Positions 30,282-43,445 of a stretch of DNA of 64,000 nt are shown here, in pieces. How positions within the stretch are numbered: the stretch's first letter is position 1; each line of letters starts with the position of its first letter. The translations under genes and the position numbers were made by a program. The notes beneath the pieces are model-generated. The model was given only the letters and a program-made list of their open reading frames with translations, made no database searches and was not told where the DNA came from. Source of the DNA: Costus lasius (taxonomy: Eukaryota > Streptophyta > Magnoliopsida > Zingiberales > Costaceae); the NCBI GenBank assembly GCA_027563935.2, contig CM050446.2:26415501-26479500 (forward strand), in the 5' to 3' direction.

Positions 30282-30501
30282 TCAAATTTTCTACTCTTCT
30301 TTTAAAACTCTAAAATGTCCAATTGAGATAAGCTTACCCAAGGTAACCAGATTTAGCACCTTTTTACTTTTCCTTTCGCAGCTCGTCTTCTTACTTCGGC
30401 TGCAACTTAGGGTTCGGCAGCAAGCTTTTCCGGCGAGCACAACGCGGCGGCGACGGCTTTCTTCGACGGTGATGGCGGCGCGGCTCCGGCACGATCAACC
30501 G

Positions 30502-30513
30502 CCTCTGATACCA
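30502..30513 (-). other. Copia tRNA-Met primer binding site
   Basis: On the minus strand the sequence is TGGTATCAGAGG, three bases after the LTR end. This fits the initiator tRNA-Met primer site of plant Copia elements and fixes the 3' edge of the 5' LTR. Confidence 0.85.
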
Positions 30514-30516
30514 ATT

Positions 30517-31584
30517 TGTTGCGTTCAGAAGGCACTCACAAACAAAGTGCTAGATTTAACCGAGTTTTGGAAGAACTCGGGAAGGAGACAGGTATGAAGA
30601 ACTTGAACTCCGTTGGTTGAAATGTTGCATTACAAGTGTTTATATAGGGGAGAATTTGAATCTAAATTAAATAAAGAAATAAATGGAAAACAGAGAATCG
30701 AGGCGTTCGTCGTGATCGAAGCGTTCGGCTGGCTTCCGAGGCGACGCTTGCAGTGTCCGAGGCGATGGCTGCATCATCCGAGGTCGTCTTCAAGTTTATA
30801 TTTCAACACATCCGGCGAGCAAGGAGAGGCGTCCGCAAGCAGGCGGAAAGTGGCTCCGGAAGTTTTCGCACGCAGGTGGGCCGGCAGCCGACGGAGACGG
30901 AGAAGGGAGGCGCCGGGAGCAGCGAGCTCGACCGGGCAGTTCGGCCACCAGGCAGGTCGGAGACGAGCGAAAAGCAGCCGGAAGAGAGGGTAAGAGGGAG
31001 TACCTCGGCGCTAAGCGCCGGCTCCTTCTTTCCGATGAAGCTGTTGCCCTGATGCGCCTTCCAAGGCGGTCGGGAAGTGTGGACCGGCGACTGGCGGAAG
31101 CCGTCGGCGGTTGCAGCTTCGGACGCGGTGAGGACGATGGAGATGGGCGGGGAGCTCCGAGGTGCTTCGTCCACCCACCCACACCACCGAAGCAGCCTGG
31201 AGACTCCGACAAAGGTGTCCGGCGAGATCCGGAAGTCCGACGGAGAAAAACGAAGGAACGCCGGAGGAGAATCGCGAGCTCCGGAAGATCCACCGAGCTT
31301 TTTTCGCGTGAGGAGACGTCGAGGTCGCGGGGACGATTCGTCCCGATTTTCTTCCGCTCCCACGTCCGCACGCCGACCGAAGCCGACCCATCCCATCAGC
31401 CCATGTGCGCCACGTCAGCGCGTCAGCCGCACGCAATGTCGCACGCGACTTTCGCCCGTTGAGGCGATGGTGGATCCGGGTGGCTACCCGATTCGCTCCG
31501 CTACCCGCTTGGATAATGTAAACAAGTGGGCTGGTTGGGCTGAAAATTGGGTCGCACCCTATTTCTCGGCCCACAGGCCTAACA
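30517..31584 (-). repeat. Copia 5' LTR, 1,068 bp
   Basis: On the minus strand the segment starts TGTTAGGCC and ends GCAACA, so it has TG...CA ends, and it lies directly outside the primer site. A minus-strand TATA box (CTATATAAACAC) lies near 30,637-30,648, with the predicted RNA start near 30,610. The U3 part is GC-rich. The other LTR lies beyond the window, so the 5-bp target duplication (expected GTTAG next to 31,584) cannot be checked. Long frames here on both strands are products of GC richness, not genes. Confidence 0.75.
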
Positions 31585-31639
31585 GTTAGCTTCAAACTTA
31601 ATCACTTTAAGTTATGATGACTTAGAGGTGGGCAATTTA

Positions 31640-32559
31640 GGCTGCGTTTGGGATTATCCTGCAGCCTGCGAGTCAAGCCGGTCAAAAGGCGGAACGCACA
31701 GCCGGTTGCTACTTTTGTGCGGTGTTGACTGACTTTTGACCCGTAGAAATGATACAACGTGTGAAGAGGCGCAGAAGCAGGATTCACCTGCAGGCCACGC
31801 CCGCGCGCGCGAGTGGTAGGATGGGGGATCGAACCCTGCCCCCATCCATTTTATTCTCACTTTCTATCCACATGAGCTAACTGCGTTTCTTCCCTCTGCT
31901 CGCCAGTCGTGTTTCCTCCTTCTGCTCACCATTGTCTTCCCCAAAAACGAGGCTGCCTTCCTCGTTACTACGCTCATCTTCCGCTCGAAGCTCGCTCGTC
32001 TTCCCTGCTAGCTGTTCGCCAGCCGCAGTCTTCTTCCTTCCGCTCACTAGTCGCTTTTCTTCCCTCCGCTCACCAGCCGCGTTTCTTCCTTTCGCTCACC
32101 ATCGTCTTCCCCAAACGAGGTTGTCTTCCTCGTTGCTACGCTCATCCTCCGTTCGAAGCTCGCTTTCCCTCTTTCATAAAAATCTTGAGCGGCGCCTCCC
32201 TTGCCGCTCACCTCGTCGAAGACCTCTGCTCCCTCCACTCCTGGCCACTGCCCTTTTCCTCCACTGACGCCGCCTGGATTTTCGACGGCCTCGCTCGCCT
32301 CCGCCTCCTCCTCGCCGGGCTCGCCGACGTCCTCCAGCTCCCGCAAGTCCTCTTCGCTCGCCTCCGCCTCCTCCTCTCTGGTTTCTCCGACATCATCGCC
32401 GGGCTCGCCTCCCGCAGGCCCTCCTCGCGTTTTCCCGTTGACTCTAGTCGCCGCGGCCCGCAGGATAAGCGCTGTTGCGCATCATTGCTTTTTTTGCTGC
32501 TTCACGTTTATAACAATTTTTACCCGCTCCCAACCCGCAGAACAATCCCAAACGAAGCC
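31640..32559. mobile_element. PIF/Harbinger (Tourist-like) non-autonomous element, 920 bp
   Basis: The terminal inverted repeats begin GGCTGCGTTTGGGAT on the left and, reverse-complemented, GGCTTCGTTTGGGAT on the right. TTA flanks both ends (31,637-31,639 and 32,560-32,562), the target duplication of this superfamily. The inside is CT-rich on the plus strand with long non-coding frames and contains a tRNA-like internal promoter on the minus strand. No transposase is visible. Confidence 0.7.
31825..31879 (-). repeat. tRNA-like A and B boxes, possible SINE head
   Basis: On the minus strand TAGCTCATGTGG (31,868-31,879) resembles a pol III A box, and GGTTCGATCCC (31,825-31,835) matches the B box, at tRNA-like spacing of about 33 bp. 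The cloverleaf is not complete, so it is not called as a tRNA. A tRNA-derived SINE lodged in the Harbinger-like element is the likeliest reading. Confidence 0.4.
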
Positions 32560-32562
32560 TTA

Positions 32563-32949
32563 GTTAGGTTAAGGCCTTGGATTAGATTAGTACAATATGT
32601 GCTTGTATTAGCTTAGGTTGGCTTAGGAACTTTTACTAGTTAAAGATATGAAGAATTTAACTTAGGTCATCCTAAGGAATTTAGACGCATTGGTCTTATC
32701 TTGAGTTAGGCCAAAGAATTTAGCACGGAAAAAGGCCTTGATGTCTTTGAGTTATTGCCTTTGAACTAATCAATCTTATGCTAGGTTGGCTAAAGGAAAA
32801 CCTTTGGTAAGATGAAACCAAGGGGTGGTCAACCTTGTCTTGAGTTAGCATAGGGATACTCTCTTGAAGAGGCCCTTTAAGGATGGCCTTATGTTAGGTA
32901 GTCTAAGGCAACTCAACAAAGTTTCTAGTGTTCTACTTTGGGTTAGATA
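32563..32949. other. Intergenic, no feature seen
   Basis: AT-rich, with many dispersed TTAGG/CTTAG motifs (for example GTTAGG, TTAGGT, TTGAGTTAG) in a loose repeat. No gene, no clear unit length. Confidence 0.5.
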
Positions 32950-32954
32950 TTTAA

Positions 32955-34635
32955 TGTCACGCCCTGTATTATACAATGAAACGAATCAAGATTTTTAATT
33001 AAGTTATTACAATTATTCGAATGCCACACAGGGCTAAATGTCCAAATTCGTTCTATTGTTCAGCGTGACCGGCAGGAATGCGTTCACGCGCACCCCTCAG
33101 CCTCCACGAGGGTTCAGGTCCTCGTTCCAATCCAACAAGGAGAGAGAAAAGAGAGAGACACATCAGTATTTAAAACTATTTAAATAGAGAAAGGATTTTT
33201 ATACCTTCAATTCGGGTCGGATCTGTGCCCGAATCCGAAACCCACTCCGCGTCCGAAATCAACTCGGCGCGTGATTTCTGAAATTTTGCCTCTGCCAAAT
33301 CTCGTTCCGTGGGTCAACGAGTCAGCGTCCACGTCAGCGTCGTCTTTGCGTTCGAAGCCCGCCCATGTTCTCCTCGAAACGAACGCGCGTCGCGTTCGTT
33401 TCGCTTCGTCTTCTTCGAAAGCGTCGACCGCTCGACGCCGCCGCGTGAATCGCCGCCGTAACAGGGATCAGCAAGCCTACGGCAGGGGAAGAGCCGCCCG
33501 CCTCTTCCGCATTCAGCCTTCCATCGGCGCCGTCGCTGGGCACCAAGGTTGATTAACCGGAGGTGGATACGGAGCTTTCGAAGCTCACCGGATTCGATCG
33601 CCCGTCAGAGGCGAAGGAGGCTCGAAAGGGGAACTCGACGTCGGAAGCACTTCGTACCGTACCACCCACCTGCGCCACCGAAGTGCGACGAGGGCCGCCG
33701 CTGGCCTTCGTCGGAGTCGCCGCGTCGTCAACGGGAGGAGTGGCGAACGGGAATAGGGGGGGGGGGGGGCAAGGTTCGTCCTCAACCTCGCCGACCCAAT
33801 CTTACCACATCCCGTCGCCGCCTTTAGGTCCGGCCGTCCGCCTCCGTCGCTGTGGCCACTCCTCTCACAGAACCGTGGTTTTTACCTCTTTCACAGTCGC
33901 GTCACCACACGAACGTTCCTCTCTCCCCCGTCTAGCTCATCGGCCGCCTCTTTATAGGCAGCTTGGATGCGTATGCACGCAGGGCAATGTCGACTCGACG
34001 GCAGGCGGAGCCATGTCACGCCAGAGCTCCGCCCATGCCTGCCCATGCCATCGGACGTTGTTCGGCCACCAATTTCACCGTTCCTCCTTCGGTCTGAAGG
34101 ATTAATCGTCGTCGCCCCCTATTGGTCTGCAGGTCCAGGCATCGCCTCCGCTTCCGACCGCTGGATCAAGGGGATGCTGCTTCGCCTTTGTCAACTTGGC
34201 CACGACTTTGTTGTCCTTCCGGTGGCTTGCCCTCGTCACCGTTTGACGACTGGAAAGCCACGCCTCAGACGTCGCCTTCCCGTCCAGTCGCCATCATCAC
34301 CACCTGACGGACGTGGGCGAGACGACTTCGCGTCGTCTTTTCCGCTAGCGTTTGCTTCGTCGGTTGCGCGTGCCGCCGCTGCTTTGCCGGCTGGAAGACC
34401 ACCACTTGGCGACGCGACTTCGTCTGGCGATCTTTCCCGCCGGGTCGGACTAGGCCTCCGGCCACCGGAGACGACGTCGGCGTTGCCCCGATTAAGCGGA
34501 CGAGAACGTTTTCGCCGCTCGGAGGATTTCCCCCAAATCGAGCTTCCGTTTTGATTTTGGGTTTGTTGGGCCAATTTTGACCCTTGGTCAAAGGCCCAAT
34601 TGGACTGGGCCCTAAAATTAGGGCTGGGCCTAACA
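32955..34635. repeat. Probable solo LTR, 1,681 bp
   Basis: The ends are TGTCACGCCC and GGCCTAACA, giving TG...CA termini. The flanking pentamers are TTTAA (32,950-32,954) and CTTAA (34,636-34,640), a target duplication with one mismatch. The interior is GC-rich and holds a G-run of 14 at 33,756-33,769. On the minus strand CCTATAAAGAGG near 33,947-33,958 could be a TATA box, which would make the LTR minus-oriented and similar in style to the copia LTR (TGTTAGGCC start). No internal retroelement genes adjoin it. The many ORFs here look like non-coding GC-rich shadows. Confidence 0.45.
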
Positions 34636-34640
34636 CTTAA

Positions 34641-35817
34641 CAACTATATAATTGCATTTTGGTTCATGTTCCTAAAAGGGTAATCTATGCCATATCACCT
34701 TAGATAAGCATTATGAAATGATCAGCATATCCATTTTTCATATAATTTACTCATGTTACTTGTCATTGAGAGGGTATTGACTGAAAACTCTAACCAATTA
34801 TTTCACCCTCAAGGTACAATAATTTTTTTTGTTACTCCTCATTTAACAAACTAATCTAACCCTAACACTTCTTGTCATATGCTAAGTCCCCCTATAACCT
34901 TATGTTGTGTTCAATAATAAAAAACACAAAACTTCTCTAGTTACCGTGGGACAATTAAATTCCTCTCTCCTTTATTTTACTTTTAAGTTTGTTTAATTTT
35001 GGCTCAAATTTACTTATTTATTTACTAATGATTTTGATTAAGGGACATGTTCATCCAATCTAAATTAATTAGTCTATTTTATTCAAATGTGAATGAGTGT
35101 ATTCAAAAAATATCACGCCCTAATAAATAGATGAGTTTTCTCTCTTTTTCTAAAAATAAATTTGTGCTATTTGTTTTCTTTCTCTCCATTTTTTACTATT
35201 CAAGTGTTGAAAGTTGCTTTGATAGACATCCCATCATCACGCCAGAAAGAATTCAACATGTTGATCATACAAAATGTTTTCTTATATATTTTTTGACATG
35301 GGAAATGTTTGGCCGATCTATTTGAAAAATGTCAAATATTCTAATATTGATAGTAAATGATATCATATTAATTCTATAATAATTTTAATATAATTTAAAG
35401 ATTTAGTAGATAAATTTTATTGTAGAAAAAGAATTCAATGCAACATTTTGAATAAACATTTTTTTTATTGTTTTAAATAAAAAAAATAAAATATTGTCCT
35501 ACTAAATTTAATTGTAGCTACATCATAAGATATTATCATATTATTTAAATTTCAAATCGTTTTCTCACGCGGGTTTCGTCAATGCTTGCCACGTCAGCAC
35601 AAAGAAATGCCGTCTTTTTTTAATTCCCCGCGTGTAAGAGAAGTAGTTGGCAGGTAGAAATGGCCACGTAATGCGGCCCCTTCTGATTCATGTTGCCTTC
35701 GCCACCAATTTTCGCTAGGGCTGATCGCGGATCGACCGCGGATCCGCTTCTCCGGCGTGATATCGATGCGATCCGTTAGATCCGGTCTCTTTGGGGGGTG
35801 AATCCACTACGGCTTCG
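34641..35817. other. Intergenic and SAR1 upstream region
   Basis: AT-rich to about 35,550 with nothing recognisable, then a more GC-rich stretch (35,570-35,817) that should hold the SAR1 promoter and 5' leader. No clear TATA box chosen. Confidence 0.5.
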
Positions 35818-38800
35818 ATGTTTCTCGTCGATTGGTTCTACGGCGTCCTCGCCTCGCTGGGCCTGTGTCAGAAGGAGGCCAAGATCTTGTTCCTGGGGCT
35901 CGACAATGCCGGAAAGACCACGCTGCTTCATATGCTCAAGGACGAGGTCAGATCGTTGCTTTGATTTTATTGGTGTGTGCAAATAAGCATTATTGTGCTT
36001 TAGGGGAATTTTGGTTGGATTTTTTGTGATCGAGTGCAGAGATTGGTTCAGCACCAGCCGACGCAGTACCCGACGTCGGAGGAGCTGAGCATCGGGAAGA
36101 TAAAGTTCAAGGCTTTTGATCTTGGAGGCCATCAGATCGCACGACGTGTATGGAAGGACTACTATGCCAAGGTCTAAATCTAAATCGCATCTTTTAATCC
36201 TTCCCTTGGATTATGCACAGTAAACTTATTTTCATATCAGAATTCAGAGGTGTATGGAACTGATTTTTGAAAGAGAAGAATTTCATTCCTTAATACCAAG
36301 TAATGTTTTTGAAGAAATTGGAAATGGAATTCCATTTTCTTTTGGCGCTCCAATAAACCATCCTTTTTTTCTTATCTCCTGCGTATGTTTGTTAGTTATT
36401 GGGTATGGGCTAAAGCTAATCCTGCAACAAAAGAAAGTGTGATTTAGAAATTGGACAATCTTTAAAGAGGATTCTGAAATCACAACTTTGTTTTAGGAAT
36501 TGGAATTCTCATTCTCAAGTGTTTATTCTTCAAAACTAACAAGGTATTGTACTCGGTTCCAAATCCATAATCCAAATTAGTTTTCTTGGAATCCTTTTTG
36601 CTATGTTATTCCATTCAATTAGTTATTTTTGCATTGCATTTTTTGGAGCTTAAAAACACTTGTTATTCTGGTAACCATTGTAGCTGGTATGATAGACTGA
36701 TCAAAATAGTACCTGTTGGAAGCTTATATGTACTCATGATCTCATCTGATACTTTCATTTTAACAAATGATTTGGAGATTGAAAATCCTTCTGAGATTGT
36801 TTATCCCTTTTTTGTTGTTTGTCATTGTCACGAAATTTGTGATAATTTCGTTTCATTTTTCATTATTCCCGGGTTGGTGTAGCATTAACCTTTAATGAAA
36901 TGGAGGCAGGTCTTCTATCCTATTTCTATAGTACAAATAGTGAACAAGTTTGTGAAGTGCCTGTGTGGTTCAATCTTAAGCTTATGCACCTCCTTAAAAT
37001 GCTGAATCACCTTTTATATGGATTTCTTTTTTTAAGTGGCTACGTCTATGTTATCCTTGCTCGACACCGAACCCTATTTGGTGGATTCAGAGCATATATT
37101 GACATACTGTTTTTACATTTTGGAATAAAACTGAGAAGATATCTAGCAAATGGTTTATCCTTTCATTGTTTTTATTGTCGTTATAGTGTTGTCTTAAATA
37201 ATTATGCTAATGTGTGAGATGTGACTGGAGTGAAATATTAGAAGAGCCTTTATAGATGAAACACAAGATATTGCAAAAAATAATGTGTGTAACATGTAGT
37301 ATGGCAATCCCAAATCTGAGTCTCTAGTGAGCAGTAGCTGATTATTGAAGCATATTGACCAGGATGAACTCTTTGGAACATTGGTTGAGACTCACTATGA
37401 ACTTGGCTGATTCTGATTAAAGAGGATAGGATAAAACTGAGAACTGAAATAATTTGTTTGTTCTCCCTTACCTTATCCAATTGTTTAAAATATTCTTCTC
37501 ATCTTCCTTTATTCCACCATAGTGTTTTTGTTGTGGAATCAAACAGGTATTTGGTAGATATATTACTTTTGTGTTAAATCAAGATAATGTTGGTTGAACC
37601 TACTTCGGATATGTAATCTGAGAATGGTGAGTTCTTGTGACCTTGCATCATGAGTTCATTTTGGTTTCTATGGTTAAATCCTGTACCTCGTGGCTCTGCT
37701 ACTCACAGTAGCATTGATCTTTTTTTGCCTAGTGCACTCATGCTATCGCCTAGGCCAGTTAAATGGCTACTCTGGTGGCGCATATTTAAATTCCTAGTGT
37801 TTGCTAGCAGAAAGAAAATTTTTACTGTCCACTTGTTCTGCAAATTCAAACTTGTGATGCCAGCTAAATTTCTGCTGTTTGATTTCTTACGCTGACTCTG
37901 TATATATTAATTTCTACATTATTTTCTTCTGCTAATTAAAAGTTTCACGTTTGAACTTTTAATGAGCAAACTAGTTCTGCATGCGCTGCAACATATTCTG
38001 CACTTTTGGCTGTATTTTGTTCTTTTGATTTCCAAACACCAATAGACAGCATCAATCAAATTCTTGAAACGTAGATAATGTCATCTCAAAACTGAAACCG
38101 GCCACAAGAGCTCTCAATGTTGGAAATCCTCACAGCAATAACAGGCGTATTTAGTCCTAAAATCTGAAACAGAACGGGAACTCCAAACTGAATTCCCCTA
38201 CTATATCTTCGTTTAGCCTTCTCAAGTATCCCTAGTTTATCACGGACGTTAGGCTTTATATGGCTGTGGAAATACTGAAACAACAGATGCCCTGCTAAAA
38301 TGGTTTGACAACCTCTCTAGCATTGTTTGTATCCTAGAAGGGGACCTTGCCTAAGAAGAGGCACTATGCAGGCCCCATCCGGACTCTGAGATGCAGGCAA
38401 GTGCAGCAGTTTGACGATGATTGGCCGTTGAAAACTTAAACTCCGAGCGAAGTGTTTTGAACAATGAATGTCTAAAAGTTTTGTAAGATGATGTCTGCTT
38501 TACCACATTTTAAAAAAGAGTTCAGCTGGCATTGTTTGATCAGCTAACCATGCACAGTTCACATGCTGGATTGTGCATAGATCTGACACTTTGCACCTGC
38601 ATTGTAGAGCCCTGGCAAGGTCCTGCATACTGCCTTTATGCAGGCCCCTACTTAGGTTAATAATTCCATGTTCTAACCAATAGTCAACAAATTTCGAAAT
38701 TCCCCACTTTCCTTTTTAGGGTCGTGGCCCTTTTTGGCACCTTAGGAAAACTTGTCTTTAGTCACTGCCCCGACAGTCACTGCAATACCTTTAGTCATGA

Positions 38801-39488
38801 AAGAGAATAACCTAAACCCTTTGGAACTTGCTCCCTATCTTAATCCAAAACCGATAGAGCTTGACAAGAAGCATGAGGTAGACATCATTTGACTCTGGAC
38901 CAGCTCGTGATGCCATTTTGCTCCATCCTCCGATGGTGATATTGATAACTGGGCTCTTGCCCTCGTGCTCTGTAAATGGTAGTGATGTCTCTTTTGCCTT
39001 TGACTGAATAATTGATGGCCATTTTTTTTTGTTGTTCTTATAATACTTTTGGTAGTAGATGTGATCGTCTATATTCTTCTTATGCTGATATCTTTTGTTT
39101 TCACTTTTTTGCGGGAAGTCCTAGGTAGTTTATGCACTCTTACCATGAGGTTAACTGATGCTTGAAACAGGTGGATGCAGTGGTATATTTAGTGGATGCG
39201 TACGACAAAGAGAGATTTGCAGAGTCTAAGAAGGAGTTGGATGCACTTCTGTGTGATGATGCTTTGGCAAATGTTCCATTCCTCATTCTGGGTAACAAGA
39301 TTGACATTCCATATGCTGCATCTGAAGTGGAATTGTGCTACCATCTAGGCCTGAGTAACTTCACAACTGGCAAGGGCAAGGTGAACTTGGATTCTAATGT
39401 CCGACCCCTCGAAGTTTTCATGTGCAGCATTGTGCGGAAGATGGGCTACGGCGATGGTTTTAAGTGGGTTTCACAGTACATCAAGTAG
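35818..39488 (+). CDS. SAR1: SAR1-type small GTPase (COPII coat assembly), 192 residues, three coding exons
   Basis: Exons are 35,818-35,946, 36,040-36,171 and 39,171-39,488, all with GT...AG introns in phase 0, adding to 579 bp. The protein starts M-F-L with the aromatic N-terminal helix typical of SAR1, then the P-loop G-L-D-N-A-G-K-T (residues about 28-35), D-L-G-G-H (switch II), N-K-I-D (guanine specificity) and a conserved C-terminus ending S-Q-Y-I-K. In plants SAR1 recruits the COPII coat at ER exit sites after exchange by SEC12. Length matches the family (about 193). Where the Arabidopsis homologues I recall have Trp after the G-L-G-L-like segment, this protein has Cys near residue 17. 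Intron 2 is about 3 kb and shows no gene. Confidence 0.95.
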
Positions 39489-42400
39489 GATACTTCAGTC
39501 CGTGTCTCCTAGAGCGTCCTTACTTGCTGGCTAAGGAATGTTTTTGACTCTACTATAATGGATTTACAATGTAAACTTCCTGAATTTTGAGATAGTCAAA
39601 CTTAAATATTAAAATGGGGATGCATCTGGATTGTGGTCGAGACCCCCTGAATACTTGCATTCTTTTCTCTGAAGTATTTTACAAGACCACTATAGTCTAT
39701 GAATTGTTATTTTTCGACTTGTTTAAATCTCCAATAAATTTTTTTAGATTCCTTTGGAAGATACACTAGAATGTACATAGCAATATCACTACATCACTTG
39801 GTATTTTTGAACTTCCTTTAGACGGATGAATTGTTTAAATCTCCAGCCGATGTAATATGTTAGTCGGGTGCTATACATGAAGTCAATTTAATTATTTATG
39901 ATAGAGAAGCTAGCCTACAAATTAATGGTTTCTTTCTAAAGATTATCTCTACTTCCAAGGACACCCTACCCAGGTAATAACTAATAATCCTTTTAAGCCA
40001 GGCCAAGTCCTCCAGAGGCTCGATGTAGTTTGGCTGAAAGAGCATCCAAGTAGTGGAAGACATCTCAAGCTGAGTAGGTTTGGCAGGTATAGATAGATGG
40101 GTTAGTCTCTAAGGTGGAGAATTAGATTACTAGGATAAAATCAAACGAGACTTGCCTCCACAAGAATGTTTGATGATCAAACGACCATGTCTCGGAATGG
40201 GTAAGTTGACAAAAAATATACCTATAAGTAAATATCTCTTCTGCTCGGGTGTTTTAGATTAGAATTATGTTGTTCTCAGCCTAGTTGCTGGTTTAACTAT
40301 ATTTTCTTTATCATTGTTTAGTATATTGTTTCTGACTTTGACTTTAAAGAAAGAATGAAACTTTAAACCTACTTATCTTTATGCAGGTACATTTCAGTCA
40401 AGCTGCGGATGCTGCAAAGGTGAACTCATATCCGTATACTAGCTAAGTGAATCAATTTAATTTCAGATTTACTCTCAATTGAATCCACATCATGTTTAAG
40501 CACAAAATGTGCCAAGTGTCTACTGTAGGTACAAAGCTAAAATCCACATGGTGGTAGTTGGGGGAAAACAAACGACTTTTGGGCAATTATTGATGATGCA
40601 GACAAGCTGTGAGTAGACCATTGAACCGTCTTGACTGTACTCTACTCTTCCAATCAAAATATCACCTAATTATAAACACTAACAATCATGTCTCGCTCTA
40701 ATTACTCTTTTAGATTATAATCAACAATTTGCTTGTGCTTTTTCTGAAGAAATGCTTATTAAAGTGCACGCCATTTCTTTTCTTTTGTGTTTCTTCTGTC
40801 TGTCCTCATCTACCAAACGCATCCTGTTTTAAATCTTACAGCACATAATAGCATTGCCAGTGAGGAGAAGTCCAACTCACAAAAACACTTTAATTTAGAC
40901 AATTAGTCAGCTGTGGGTTGCATGCATGTGCTTCTTCTATTCCTTAATTACGTGATGATCGGGCTCACAAACTAAGTAAAAGCACCCTTTGCCGTTTGTG
41001 AGTGCTGTTCATTCTTCTCATGAAATTAAGGTTATAGAGAGAGAGAGCGCGCATGAGGAATGCTTGATTGTAATTGAAGTGAGAAAAGTGGAGCTGCTGC
41101 AGTGGGTTTCACGTGCAGGTGAGCTATCAGTGTCATTGTATCAATGACCAGCTGCCTAAGATTTGTACTGGGCGGTTCACGTTTTCTAGGTGACAATGCT
41201 ATTAAAAATAAAGCTCAACTGAGACCCGCTGTCATGAACAATCGGATATGACAAGATGGGGGAGTTAGTTAGTTCTAGTGTGCAGCATAATTGAAGTGTG
41301 GACTAATCTCTCTCGTGACTCCTTATTATACTACGACGCCTCCAATACCAGCTTGAGTTACAGTCGTTAGAGCCATTGAGGAGGGCAACAGGCTAAAAGT
41401 AGATGGGGGAGGGGCGGATTCTTCTACTGATGCGGGAAGAAACACTGCAGCTTTTATTTTGCTACTATCCGTGCTTGCACAACACAAAAAACGCAGCCCG
41501 AAATGAGGGCTCTATGAAGTATTTTTGCTCATTGTTTGATATTAATGTCAAAGGATATAAGCATTTAAATGTAGGCAACATGCGTTGGGACACATTAGGT
41601 AGAAGCAAAAAGGGACCACGAACAACTTGTATCATAAAAGAAAAAGGCAATGGCAGATGAGCTAAGAGGGACAATTCCATGCCCTACAAGGTTCCTTTAG
41701 GGGTGTGGGGAGAACACATTCCTCCTTTTATTTGATTCATGGTTAGGAATATGTGTCCAAAAACACTTCCATATTAACTAACACTAAGGGAGACATATCT
41801 CTCTTAATTTCTCAACCTCATCTCTTATGGAAAATTCTAAATATAATATATATATTGTAATTTTGATCCATAAAAAGTTGCTTTGTCTACAAAAGTTCAT
41901 CTTGAAATTAATTTTAGTTGCATATTTTTTCCACTGAAACTATTAACCACCAAGTACAATCATAATAGCTGATTAATTAATTAGAGAAAAATTTCTCAAT
42001 TACTAAAAGATATCACACATAGAAAGTTTCAATTAGTTTCCAAGATTTGTTCAGTCTAAAATATTAATTTTCCAATTTCAAGTACCAAATAAGCTACAAC
42101 AATTTTAAATATTGTTAATAATTAAATTCATAGAACCCAATCTCATCTTTTATCGCATATCCTTGTGAAAATGGAACAACAATACCAATTATTTGAGTAT
42201 AGGTTGCACCAATTTATTTATTTAGAAAAAGTGCAAACTTTGGAATCCCATGCCTTGAAGCCAATGCATAACTTTGGAATTAAAGAGAGGTAAAAAAAAA
42301 AGGCTTCTCTTTGATGGAAAGAGGTGAGTGTGGATGAATTAATTTAATAAAAACTTTGAAGCAACACTTTAAATATTTAAAAGAATATAGAAATTAATCT

Positions 42401-43440
42401 TACATGCCTCTCCTACATCTCCACCACCACGTCCTAAAAAAAAAAGTCAATGCACTTGCTCTAAAAGTAAGTAACACGAGAATACTTGTGATTGAATACT
42501 AAATGACCAAAAGTCAAAAAAGTAGCCTTCCATAAACATATAAATTGAAGCGACCAACACAAGATCTTTGTCTTCATGCCCAAATTATTCGTTGTAGAAG
42601 GAAACTCCACAAGCTACAGATCATTTAAAAAATTGAAAAGGAAAACAAAAACAAAACTTTTTGATTAGCTGACAGATGCACTAAACAAGATAAAGGAGAT
42701 AAAGAGGGGCCGGTGATCGCTTGAATCACAAGGAAGATATAGACGAGGAAAAAGCATTTTGTTGTATGTTATGCCTTTTCTTGTTTGGGGTCAATGATGG
42801 CTACTTACAGTCTACCAGCTGCAGCGTAGCAACTGTTGTGCATTCAATATTACTAATAGGTTAAGCAATGCACTTTTTATTATGTTATGCCTCAAGTTTT
42901 TTTTTCTTTTCATGGATTATATCGATTGATTAGACTAAACCAATGTAAATCATGATTTTTTTTGTTAAGAAATTGTAAAACTTTTTGTTAATTTACTTTC
43001 ACAAAGGAAACTATAGAACTTGTCAGCATGGTGCATTCGAAGCCAACAAGTAGAGATGGATATGGTGTGGCAAAGAATCTTTGTCATTTAAAAGACTCCC
43101 TTTAGTTAGCCCTAATGGGTCGAGAAAAAAAAATAAAAAATGGATAGGGGCCTTTGTGCTTAACTCTCTGATCAACCATCGTAGAACACATCCTAAGTAA
43201 GTTTTAGGTGCTCTTCTCGTACCTTAGGATGGCTCACGAAACTCAAGGACCATTTTTCATGTCTTATGAGTCAATATGAAGATGTTTGGGGCATTGAGCA
43301 TGCTGGGCATTTTTATTTAACCTTTAGGGTTTGTTTTCTTGGAAGGATATAAAAAAAAGGAACAGATTAATAATCTCTAAGGAAGAAAAATATAATCCAC
43401 AGGGAGAGATCATATGAGAGTCACGTATCCAGAGTTAAGC
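39489..43440. other. Intergenic, about 4 kb, no gene seen
   Basis: AT-rich sequence with short unsupported frames only. A GA-rich run lies near 41,036-41,050. The first 250 bp should include the SAR1 3' untranslated region. Confidence 0.5.
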
Positions 43441-43445
43441 ATGTG

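Noticed and set aside
31825..31879. A functional tRNA gene
   Set aside because: A and B boxes are visible, but no acceptor stem or anticodon arm can be paired around them.
30796..34643. Many overlapping frames of 100-235 codons on both strands
   Set aside because: They lie in a copia LTR, a Harbinger-like element and a probable solo LTR. They overlap one another in several frames, are Arg/Ser/Pro-rich and show no domain, as expected from GC-rich non-coding DNA.
36172..39170. A nested gene inside SAR1 intron 2
   Set aside because: Only short frames without motifs, and no recognisable transposon ends were found.
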